Shown piece after piece: positions 58,303-64,000 of a DNA stretch of 64,000 nt (positions are counted from its first letter, which is position 1; each line of letters opens with the position of its first letter). Source of the DNA: Thermus caldifontis (lineage in GTDB: Bacteria; Deinococcota; Deinococci; Deinococcales; Thermaceae); NCBI RefSeq assembly GCF_003336745.1, contig NZ_QGMX01000002.1, positions 62,001-126,000 on the forward strand. Direction: 5' to 3'. Made by a program: the position numbers and the translations under genes. The notes below the pieces were generated by a model, which made no database searches, was not told the origin of the DNA, and saw nothing but the letters and a program-made list of their open reading frames with translations.

Positions 58303-59483
58303 TCGGTAAGGAAGACATCCGGCGCATCAAGGAAACCCTCACCGTGCAGGAGGGACCCGTCCTCTCCCTCTACCTGGACCTCAACCCCGCCAAGCCCGAA
58401 AACGCCAGCCGGGCCTACGCCCTAAGGGCCAAGGACGCCATGAAGGCCCTCAAGGTGCCCCAGGACCTGCAGGAAAAAATCCTGGAGGTGCTGAAAAACC
58501 AAGTGCTAGAGGCAAAAACCGCCGTCTTCTTCGCCAACGAAAAGCTCTTTGAAACCCTGTTGCTTCAGGTGGAACTGCCCCTGGTTTCCAGCCTCAAAAC
58601 CACCTTCCTAGGGGAAAAGGAAAGCCGCTTCTTTACGGACGGGGCTCTGGCCCACTACGGCGAGCCCTTCCTCCTCCCCCTTATCTACGCCCTGGACGAG
58701 TACGAGCGCTACGGGGTGGTCTATTTGGACCAGGAGCGCTGGCGGGTTTTTGAAATCTTCCTGGGTGAAGTCCAGGAGGTGAGCGACGCCTTCTTGGCCT
58801 TGGACACCGAGGCTTGGCGGCGGCTCTCCCTGGATGCCCCGGGGCGCCGCTTCAACCTGGCGGGCATCTCCCGGGGCGGGGCAGGCCAGGACCTCTTCGC
58901 CAAGCGCCTGGCCGCTTGGGAAGAACGTTTTTACAAGACCCTAAGCCACGAGCTGGAGAAACTTACGGAGGAACGTGGGTTCACCCGCCTCATCCTCATG
59001 GGCCCCGAGGAGCACACCAAGCTTTTCCTGGGCTACCTGCCGAAACGCCTTAAGGAAAAGGTGGTGGCCCTTCTTCCCTCCCTGCCCCATCCCGGGGTCA
59101 GCCCCGGCCAGGTGCTCAAGCGGCTGGAACCTGTCCTGGAGGAGATCGAGCGCAAGGGCGAGGTAAAGCTACTCAAGAAGCTGGAGGAAGCCTATCCCAA
59201 GGTGGCCTTCGGCCCGGAAGTCCTGGAAAGGGTTCAGGAAGGCCGGGTGGAGCTTTGGGTGCTTCCCTGGCACCTGGACCAAACCGTGTACGCCTGCGAG
59301 GGGATCTTCTTCCCCGACGAGGCCCGGGCCCTGGCCCACTGCCAAAACCTCGAGGCCAAACCCCTGGCCGTGGTCCTGCCCGAGCTGGCCACGGGCTACG
59401 CCGCCAAGCTGGAGTTCGTACGGGGCGAAGCGGAAAGGGCGCTTTTGGAGCGTGGGGGCATGGCCGCGCTCCTGAGGTGGTGA
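58299..59483 (+). CDS. eRF1-like ribosome-associated protein (baeRF family)
   Basis: The 394-residue product has the bacterial/archaeal eRF1-like layout. An N-terminal strand VLSLYLDLNPAKPENASRAY opens the baeRF domain, a central region carries a glycine loop RGGAGQDLFAKRLAAWEERFY (GGAGQ at 193-197) in the place of the eRF1 GGQ loop, and the C-terminal L7Ae-like part ends EGIFFPDEARALAHCQNLEA. Such proteins are predicted to enter the ribosomal A site, and the related factor Balon is a ribosome hibernation factor. It overlaps the ferritin-like gene by 4 bases and is followed 15 bases later by hsp20, consistent with stress induction. Ribosome binding here is inferred. Confidence 0.72.
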   Translation: MIGKEDIRRIKETLTVQEGPVLSLYLDLNPAKPENASRAYALRAKDAMKALKVPQDLQEKILEVLKNQVLEAKTAVFFANEKLFETLLLQVELPLVSSLKTTFLGEKESRFFTDGALAHYGEPFLLPLIYALDEYERYGVVYLDQERWRVFEIFLGEVQEVSDAFLALDTEAWRRLSLDAPGRRFNLAGISRGGAGQDLFAKRLAAWEERFYKTLSHELEKLTEERGFTRLILMGPEEHTKLFLGYLPKRLKEKVVALLPSLPHPGVSPGQVLKRLEPVLEEIERKGEVKLLKKLEEAYPKVAFGPEVLERVQEGRVELWVLPWHLDQTVYACEGIFFPDEARALAHCQNLEAKPLAVVLPELATGYAAKLEFVRGEAERALLERGGMAALLRW

Positions 59484-59498
59484 AAGGAGGTGAGGAGG

Positions 59499-59915
59499 AT
59501 GGTGCGGTTTGACCCTTTTAGGGAGTTGGAGGAGCTGCAAGAGCGTCTGGCAAGGGCCTTTGGCACCGCCCCGCAGCAGGGGCCTAGGGTGTACGCCCCT
59601 CCGGTGGACGTGCTGGAGGATGAAGCCGGCCTCCACCTCCACATCTACCTGCCCGGCGTGGAACCGGATAAGGTGGAGGTGGTGGCGGAGGAAGGGGTGC
59701 TTTCCGTGAAGGCGGAGCGCCCCTTTGAGAAGCGGGAAAACGTGGCCTACCACCGCCTGGAAGGCCCTTATGGCATCTTCGCCCGGAGCTTCAACGTGCC
59801 CAGCACCTTTGACCTCTCCCGGGTGCAGGCCAAGTTCCGCCACGGGGTGCTCCACCTCACGGTGCCCAAGGCCGAGGCAAGCAAGCCCAAGAAGATCCAG
59901 GTACAGGTGGAATAG
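59499..59915 (+). CDS. Small heat-shock protein Hsp20 (first copy)
   Basis: This 138-residue alpha-crystallin-type chaperone has an N-terminal arm MVRFDPFRELEELQERLARAF. The crystallin domain runs from PPVDVLEDEAGLHLHIYLPGV to RFNVPSTFDLSRVQAKFRHGVLHLTVPK (as ARSFNVPSTFD in the sequence). The C-terminal I-x-I anchor is weak (KKIQVQVE). ATG 59499 is preferred because AGGAGGT sits 7 bases upstream; an in-frame GTG at 59490 overlaps that site. It probably holds unfolded proteins for ClpB and DnaK, encoded upstream. Confidence 0.93.
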   Translation: MVRFDPFRELEELQERLARAFGTAPQQGPRVYAPPVDVLEDEAGLHLHIYLPGVEPDKVEVVAEEGVLSVKAERPFEKRENVAYHRLEGPYGIFARSFNVPSTFDLSRVQAKFRHGVLHLTVPKAEASKPKKIQVQVE

Positions 59916-59925
59916 GAGGTGAGCT

Positions 59926-60612
59926 ATGCGGCGGACCACGCGGTACATCCTGGCCACCTCTAACCCCATGGGCGACCTCGAGGCCCTGGAGAAGCTGGTG
60001 AAACTGGCCCCCGACACGGGAGCGGACGCCCTCGCCCTCGTGGGCAACCTCATGCCCAAGACGGCGAAAAGCCGGGACTACGCTGCCTTCTTCCGCATCC
60101 TCGCCGAGGCCCATCTCCCCACCGCCTATATCCCTGGTCCCCAGGACGCCCCCATCTGGGAATACCTGAGGGAGGCGGCCAACATCGAGCTGGTACGGCC
60201 CGAGATGCGCAACGTCCACGAAACCTTCACCTTCTGGAAAGGTCCCTACCTGGTGGCCGGGGTGGGCGGGGAGATCACCGACGACGGGGAGCCCGAGGAG
60301 GAAGAGGCCCTGCGCTACCCCGCCTGGGTGGCGGAGTACCACTTGAAGACCCTCTGGGACCTCAAGGACTACCCCAAGATCTTCCTCTTCTACACCAACC
60401 CCTACCACAAGGGCCTGGGCGACGCCGGCTCCCACGAGGTGGCCCACCTGGTGAAGACCCATAACCCCCTCCTGGTCATCACCGCTGGCAAGGGCCAAAA
60501 ACACGAGATGCTGGGCGCCAGCTGGGTGGTGGTACCGGGAGACCTTTCGGAGGGCGAGTACAGCCTCCTGGACCTGAGGGCCAGGAAGCTGGAAACCGGG
60601 AACGTCCGCTAG
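59926..60612 (+). CDS. Calcineurin-like phosphoesterase (TT1561-like)
   Basis: This 228-residue protein matches T. thermophilus TT1561 in length and sequence. It begins RYILATSNPMGDLEALEKLVKLAPDTGADALALVGNLMPKT, where the usual metal-binding DxH and GDxxD motifs are altered (SNPMGD, GNL). VGGEITDDG and the histidine-containing GDAGSHEVAHLVKTHNP and TAGKGQKHE remain. Loss of canonical ligands suggests altered or no catalysis. It is encoded 10 bases after the first hsp20 and before a large hairpin, within the stress operon. Its substrate is unknown. Confidence 0.82.
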   Translation: MRRTTRYILATSNPMGDLEALEKLVKLAPDTGADALALVGNLMPKTAKSRDYAAFFRILAEAHLPTAYIPGPQDAPIWEYLREAANIELVRPEMRNVHETFTFWKGPYLVAGVGGEITDDGEPEEEEALRYPAWVAEYHLKTLWDLKDYPKIFLFYTNPYHKGLGDAGSHEVAHLVKTHNPLLVITAGKGQKHEMLGASWVVVPGDLSEGEYSLLDLRARKLETGNVR

Positions 60613-60616
60613 AGGA

Positions 60617-60640
60617 GGGCCCCGCCCGGGGGCGGGGCCC
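60617..60640 (+). terminator. GC-rich hairpin between the phosphoesterase and second hsp20
   Basis: GGGCCCCGCC (60617-60626) pairs perfectly with GGCGGGGCCC (60631-60640) over a 4-base loop. No T-tract follows, so it may be an RNA-stabilising or partly terminating hairpin. It lies 4 bases after a stop codon. Confidence 0.5.
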
Positions 60641-60666
60641 CGCCTTGCCTGCTACAGGAGGGGAGT

Positions 60667-61080
60667 ATGTTGGAGAAACTTTGGCCCTTTGGTCGTAACC
60701 AGGTGCGGAAAGCCTTTGAAGAAGCCCTGGAAAAGGTCTTCAAGGAAGAAGGCGAAACCCTGGAACCCCTCTCCGAGCTTTCCGAGCACGAGGACCATTA
60801 CCTCCTGCGGGTGGAGGTCCCGGGCCTGGGCCCGGAGAGCCTGGAGGTGCGCCTTCAGGGGGACCAGCTGGTCATAGAGGGAGAGAAAAAGGAGGAGAAG
60901 CGCACCAAGCACCTCTCGGAGATCGTCTATGGTCGCATCTACCGGGCTTACCTTCTTCCCAAGGATGCCAAGAAGGAGGGCATCGAAGCCCGCCTGCAAA
61001 AGGGGGTGCTGGAGGTGAAAATCCCCCGGGAGAAGCGGGAGGCCGAACCGCCGGTGCGGATTCCTGTGGTGGAAGGTTAA
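60667..61080 (+). CDS. Small heat-shock protein Hsp20 (second copy)
   Basis: This 137-residue Hsp20 is divergent from the first. Its N-arm is MLEKLWPFGRNQVRKAFEEALEKVFKEE. The crystallin domain (SEHEDHYLLRVEVPGLGPESLEVRLQGDQLVIEG, then YRAYLLPKDAKKEGIEARLQKGVLEVKIPRE) is complete. The tail PPVRIPVVEG gives a good I-x-V anchor, unlike the first copy. Two classes of Hsp20 may co-assemble. CAGGAGGGGAG precedes the ATG. It is separated from the phosphoesterase gene by the GC-rich hairpin. Confidence 0.94.
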   Translation: MLEKLWPFGRNQVRKAFEEALEKVFKEEGETLEPLSELSEHEDHYLLRVEVPGLGPESLEVRLQGDQLVIEGEKKEEKRTKHLSEIVYGRIYRAYLLPKDAKKEGIEARLQKGVLEVKIPREKREAEPPVRIPVVEG

Positions 61081-61215
61081 GGGGGGTTACCCTAGCGAGT
61101 CCTGGGCTAGCCCAGAGAGACTATCGGGCCTAGACCTCTTCCTCTGGGCCTTGGGCATCCTGGCCCTGGTGGCCGGGCGCACCCTGGCGGTCCAGTTTCC
61201 TCCTAGGAGGCGGGC
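61081..61215 (+). other. Gap with a possible membrane-peptide remnant
   Basis: No standard start codon gives a good gene. One open frame, ending in the TGA that overlaps the next ATG, reads LSGLDLFLWALGILALVAG plus a few residues, like a single membrane helix with a basic end. It could be a gene remnant or a very small membrane peptide started at a rare codon. Evidence is weak. Confidence 0.25.
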
Positions 61216-61692
61216 ATGAGGGTGGAAGAAGCGGTACTTCCCGGGGTAGGACGGAAGTTCACCATCACGGTACAAAGCGGCGACCGCTTGGTCATCGTGG
61301 TCCACCATTCGGGAAAACGGGAGCTGCAGTACTTTGAGGCTGGGGACGATGAGGATGAGCCCACCATGGCCCTGGACCTTACCGACGAGGAGGCCCGGGA
61401 GCTGGGAGCCATTTTGGCAGGGGTCCTGTTCCATCCCGAGGCCGTGGGGGACACCCAAAGCAAGCTGGGGCAGAAGGTCATTGAATGGATCAAGGTCCTG
61501 CCCGGTTCCAAGTTGGCAGGAAAACGGCTGGCCGAGTTTACCCTGCCGCCGGGGGCCCACCTCCTGGCCGTGGACCGGCAGGGTGCGCCCTTGATCCCCA
61601 ACCCTTCGCCCGAGGTGGTCCTCGAGGTGGGGGACACCTTGGTGGTGGCGGGAAGCCGCGAGGCGGTGGAAGCCCTGATGAGGACCCTCTAA
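61216..61692 (+). CDS. KhtT-like regulatory subunit with TrkA-C domain
   Basis: The 158-residue product resembles KhtT/AmhM-type regulators of CPA2 K+/H+ antiporters. The N-terminal part (GVGRKFTITVQSGDRLVIVVHHSGKRELQYFE) is the KhtT N-domain with its LQYFE-like end. A linker ALDLTDEEARELGAILAGVLF follows. The C-terminal RCK_C domain (LPGSKLAGKRLAEFTLPPGAHLLAVDRQG to VLEVGDTLVVAGSREAVEAL) binds nucleotides or ions. The ATG is preceded by AGGAGGCGGGC. Its stop overlaps the next ATG (TAATG), so an antiporter should be its partner, but that gene is cut short. Confidence 0.85.
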   Translation: MRVEEAVLPGVGRKFTITVQSGDRLVIVVHHSGKRELQYFEAGDDEDEPTMALDLTDEEARELGAILAGVLFHPEAVGDTQSKLGQKVIEWIKVLPGSKLAGKRLAEFTLPPGAHLLAVDRQGAPLIPNPSPEVVLEVGDTLVVAGSREAVEALMRTL

Positions 61693-61868
61693 TGCACCCC
61701 TCCGTGGAGGCCTTTGCTCTGGCCGCAGGGCTTTTAGCCTTTGGAGCGGCCTTGGTCTACCGTTTTGGTTTCCCTCCCTTGCCCGTCTACCTCCTCACCG
61801 GGCTTCTCATGGGCAAGGGAAGGATTCTCCTACGGGAAACCCAAAGCCGCCCGGCCCGTATTCCCTAA
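61692..61868 (+). pseudogene. Truncated CPA2-type cation/proton antiporter
   Basis: The frame encodes 58 residues: one to two N-terminal membrane helices (AFALAAGLLAFGAALVYRFGFPPLPVYLLTGLLMGKG), typical of Kef/CPA2 antiporter starts (LAAGLLxxRxGxPPxxGYLLxGLLxG). Then RILLRETQSRPARIP ends at TAA. The remaining dozen helices are absent. ATG 61692 is coupled to the KhtT-like gene by TAATG, the usual partner layout. A deletion or frameshift that ended the antiporter is inferred. The next gene starts only 23 bases later. Confidence 0.6.
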
Positions 61869-61891
61869 CGCCCCTGGTATATGCTTTTCCC

Positions 61892-62725
61892 ATGGAAATC
61901 TTCTTCCAGCTCTTTTGGCTCTTCTTCATCCTCTCTGTCCTCACCCCTTACCTACAGCAACGGATGCTCCTGGGGGCCAGGGCCCGGAAGATGGCCGAGC
62001 TGGAACGCAAGCGGAAAAGCCGGGTCATCACCCTCATCCACCGCCAGGAAGCCGTAAGCTTTTTGGGCATCCCCATCAGCCGCTTCATCAGCATTGACGA
62101 CTCGGAGCAAGTCCTGAGGGCCATCCGCCTCACCGACAAGAATGTGCCCATAGACCTGGTCCTCCACACCCCGGGGGGATTGGTCCTGGCGGCGGAGCAG
62201 ATCGCCGAGGCCCTTTTGCGCCACCCCGCCAAGGTCACGGTCTTCGTGCCCCACTACGCCATGTCCGGGGGAACCCTTATCGCCCTGGCCGCCGACGAGA
62301 TCGTGATGGATGAAAACGCCGTGCTGGGCCCCGTGGATCCCCAACTGGGCCAGTACCCTGCGACCAGCATCCTCAAGGTGCTGGAGAGGAAACCCATCCA
62401 GGAAATCGACGACCAGACCCTAATCCTGGCGGACGTGGCGGAAAAGGCCCTGAAGCAGGTGAAGGCCACGGTGAAAAACCTGCTTTTGAAGCGCATGCCC
62501 GAGGAACGGGCCGAGGAAGTGGCCACCCTGCTCTCCCAAGGCACCTGGACCCACGACTACCCCATCGACGTGAACCAGGCCCGAGAGATGGGCCTTCCCG
62601 TGAGCACCGAGATGCCCCTCGAGGTCTACGAGCTCATGGACCTCTACCCCCAGGCCCAGGGGGGCAAGCCCAGCGTGCAGTACGTGCCCATACCCTACCG
62701 CCACCAAGAGCCCAGGAGGCCTTAG
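61892..62725 (+). CDS. Membrane-anchored Clp-fold serine protease (SDH/SppA-like)
   Basis: This 277-residue protein has one N-terminal transmembrane helix (residues 3-20). A coiled linker rich in Lys/Arg follows, then a ClpP/crotonase fold: DLVLHTPGGLVLAAEQIAEALL, the nucleophile Ser125 in HYAMSGGTLIALAADEIVMDENAVLGPVDPQ, and a C-terminal helical tail. This is the SDH proteinase branch of ClpP-like enzymes. TATGCT (61880-61885) ends 6 bases before the ATG, indicating a leaderless transcript. The following rhomboid protease gene starts right after its stop. Confidence 0.85.
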   Translation: MEIFFQLFWLFFILSVLTPYLQQRMLLGARARKMAELERKRKSRVITLIHRQEAVSFLGIPISRFISIDDSEQVLRAIRLTDKNVPIDLVLHTPGGLVLAAEQIAEALLRHPAKVTVFVPHYAMSGGTLIALAADEIVMDENAVLGPVDPQLGQYPATSILKVLERKPIQEIDDQTLILADVAEKALKQVKATVKNLLLKRMPEERAEEVATLLSQGTWTHDYPIDVNQAREMGLPVSTEMPLEVYELMDLYPQAQGGKPSVQYVPIPYRHQEPRRP

Positions 62726-63358
62726 GTGTTTCCCCTTTACGACATCAACCACGCCCGCCGGCCCGCTCTCGTGGTCAAGGGCCTGGTGCTCCTCAACGCC
62801 TTAGCCTTTTTCTGGCAGCTTTCCGTGGGATTGGAATGGTCCGCCCAGGGCTACGGCTTTATCCCCGCCTTATTCTTTCAAGACCCGGTGGGCCAGGGCT
62901 ACCGCCTCCTCACCAGCATGTTCCTCCACGGAAGCTTTTTTCATATCCTCTCCAATATGTGGTTCCTGTGGGTTTTCGGGGACAACGTGGAAGACCGCAT
63001 GGGACGCAGCCGCTTTCTCCTCTTCTATCTCCTGGGGGGAGTGGCCGCCGCCTTGGCCCAGGGGCTTTTCTCCCCCACTTCCACCCTCCCCATGATCGGG
63101 GCCAGCGGAGCGGTTTCCGCGGTGCTGGGAGCCTATTACGTCCTCTTCCCCAGGGCCTATGTGGTCTCCGTGATCCTCTTCATCCTTCCCCTCTTCGTCA
63201 CCTTTCCCGCAGGCTTCTACATCGGGTACTGGGCCTTCCTTCAGCTTCTCCAGGGGCTTTTGGGCCTACCCGGGGTAGCCTGGTGGGCCCACCTGGGAGG
63301 GTTTCTCTTCGGCGCCCTCCTGGCTCGGCGCTTTGCCCCCAGGTGGCGGCGCTGGTAA
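62726..63358 (+). CDS. Rhomboid family intramembrane serine protease
   Basis: This 210-residue rhomboid has about six transmembrane helices. It has LTSMFLHGSFFHILSNMWFLWVFGDNVED (GxxHxxxN region with His73 and Asn77), the nucleophile Ser127 in IGASGAVSAVLGAYY, and His189 in GVAWWAHLGGFLFGALLA. The catalytic Ser-His pair is complete. The start is a GTG immediately after the upstream TAG, so translation is probably coupled to the membrane Clp-fold protease. The stop TAA forms part of the next gene's -10 (TAAACT). Confidence 0.92.
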   Translation: MFPLYDINHARRPALVVKGLVLLNALAFFWQLSVGLEWSAQGYGFIPALFFQDPVGQGYRLLTSMFLHGSFFHILSNMWFLWVFGDNVEDRMGRSRFLLFYLLGGVAAALAQGLFSPTSTLPMIGASGAVSAVLGAYYVLFPRAYVVSVILFILPLFVTFPAGFYIGYWAFLQLLQGLLGLPGVAWWAHLGGFLFGALLARRFAPRWRRW

Positions 63359-63361
63359 ACT
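63356..63361 (+). promoter_or_regulatory. -10 element of the CBS gene overlapping the rhomboid stop
   Basis: TAAACT contains the rhomboid TAA and ends 7 bases before the ATG at 63369, as in the nfi-plsC junction. Confidence 0.5.
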
Positions 63362-63368
63362 TTGGCCC

Positions 63369-63821
63369 ATGAAGGTAGCCGACCTGATGACCGCAAACCC
63401 CGAGACCATCGGACCCGAGGCCACCCTCGAGGAGGCCGCCCGGAAGATTCTGGAAAAACGCTACGGTAGTCTGCCGGTGGTGGACCAGGAAGGGCACCTC
63501 CTGGGGTTACTCCAGGTGGAAGAGCTCCTGCCTCATCCCGAGAACGTGCCCTTCTCCGATGTGGAGGCGCTACAGCTGTTTGGGGAATGGGTGGATGCGG
63601 ATTTCTTGGAAGGGATCTACCAACGTTACCAAAGGACGCCCGTCAGGGCGGTCATGCGCACCGACCTCCCCCAAATCCATCCCGGGGATCCCGTGGGGAA
63701 GGCCCTCGAGGCCCTTCTGAAAAGCGGGATCCGCCATCTACCCGTGGTGGACGAAGGAAACCGACTGGTGGGCATCCTAACCCGTAGCGATTTCCTGAAG
63801 CTCATCCTAAGGAGGCAGTGA
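63369..63821 (+). CDS. CBS-pair domain protein
   Basis: This 150-residue protein has two CBS motifs. The first is MKVADLMTANPETIGPEATLEEAARKILEKRYGSLPVVDQEGHLLGLLQVEEL. The second is VRAVMRTDLPQIHPGDPVGKALEALLKSGIRHLPVVDEGNRLVGILTRSDFLKLIL. CBS pairs bind adenosine nucleotides and regulate partner proteins. The start at 63369 follows the rhomboid stop and a TAAACT hexamer. Its TGA overlaps the ATG of the next, antiporter gene, so it may act as a soluble regulator of that transporter. Confidence 0.9.
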   Translation: MKVADLMTANPETIGPEATLEEAARKILEKRYGSLPVVDQEGHLLGLLQVEELLPHPENVPFSDVEALQLFGEWVDADFLEGIYQRYQRTPVRAVMRTDLPQIHPGDPVGKALEALLKSGIRHLPVVDEGNRLVGILTRSDFLKLILRRQ

Positions 63822-64000
63822 TGCACGGGCCCGGGCATATTTTAGAAGTGTTCTATCTAATCCTGGCAGCGCAGGCCATGGCCTTCCTTTTCAAACGCCT
63901 AAACCAGCCCGTGGTTATCGGAGAGGTTCTGGCCGGCGTTCTGGTGGGCCCGGCCCTCTTGGGCCTGGTGCACGAGGGCGAGATACTGGAGTTCATCGCT
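63821..64000 (+). CDS. CPA2-type cation/proton antiporter (5' part, runs off the window)
   Basis: Sixty codons are visible: MHGPGHILEVFYLILAAQ, then MAFLFKRLNQPVVIGEVLAGVLVGPALLGLV. This is the start of a Kef/NapA-like CPA2 antiporter (RLxQPxVxGEVLAGxLVGPxLLG). The ATG overlaps the CBS gene stop (TGATG), implying coupling. It resembles the truncated antiporter at 61692 in type and in beginning MH, but is open to the window end. Confidence 0.85.
   Translation, partial: MHGPGHILEVFYLILAAQAMAFLFKRLNQPVVIGEVLAGVLVGPALLGLVHEGEILEFIA

Overview
The window looks like chromosomal DNA from a Thermus species or a very close relative. It is GC-rich with G/C-ending codons and tightly packed, often overlapping genes. 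Many products match Thermus thermophilus proteins I recognise: Hera helicase, the archaeal-type ProRS, CsaA, a TT1561-like phosphoesterase, a zinc-finger-less DnaJ followed by DafA, a 952-residue UvrA, NrnA, and a PGI/PMI-like isomerase. Many genes also have a TANNNT -10 hexamer only 6-8 bases before the start codon, the leaderless-transcript arrangement known in Deinococcus-Thermus. No CRISPR array, insertion sequence or rRNA gene is visible, and no gene-free stretch exceeds 300 bases.

Layout. 1-5.2 kb: end of a reductase gene, a ferredoxin-NADP reductase-like flavoprotein, a NYN nuclease-like protein, a transglycosylase-like protein, a CAU tRNA, CsaA and a SIS-domain sugar isomerase. 5.2-10.7 kb: uvrA, a TetR regulator, a cysteine-less DJ-1-like protein, a 5'-truncated FAD oxidoreductase and a nitronate monooxygenase-like enzyme. 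10.7-15.8 kb: a four-gene signalling-to-polysaccharide operon (unusual histidine kinase, single-domain response regulator, membrane HEAT protein, family 2 glycosyltransferase). 15.8-29.2 kb: cupin and tRNA-Pro, then a Calvin-Benson-Bassham cluster in two operons. The first is glpX-cbbL-cbbS-cbbX-prk-rpe-fba, divergent from cbbR. The second is tkt-comB-like-fba2-cbbY-Dabb-two small paralogues-psiE. Together they encode red-type RuBisCO, its activase, phosphoribulokinase and most regeneration enzymes.

29-49 kb is mainly housekeeping: tRNA-Arg, Hera, MoeA, an MFS transporter, endonuclease III, ProRS, a lipoprotein subtilase, phosphoglycerate mutase, a Uma2 nuclease, NrnA, SDR, Nudix, a CDP-alcohol transferase, Cmk, AroA, a large STAND/BTAD regulator, a decayed manA-like gene beside a PGI/PMI isomerase, endonuclease V and PlsC.

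49-64 kb is a protein-quality-control and heat-shock region: HU, FtsH, DnaK-GrpE-DnaJ-DafA, ClpB, a ferritin-like protein, an eRF1-like (baeRF) protein, Hsp20, a phosphoesterase and a second Hsp20. After it come a KhtT-like antiporter regulator with a truncated antiporter, a membrane Clp-fold protease, a rhomboid protease, a CBS-domain protein and the start of a CPA2 antiporter. A HAIR-like operator is shared by the ftsH/dnaK intergenic region and the clpB promoter.
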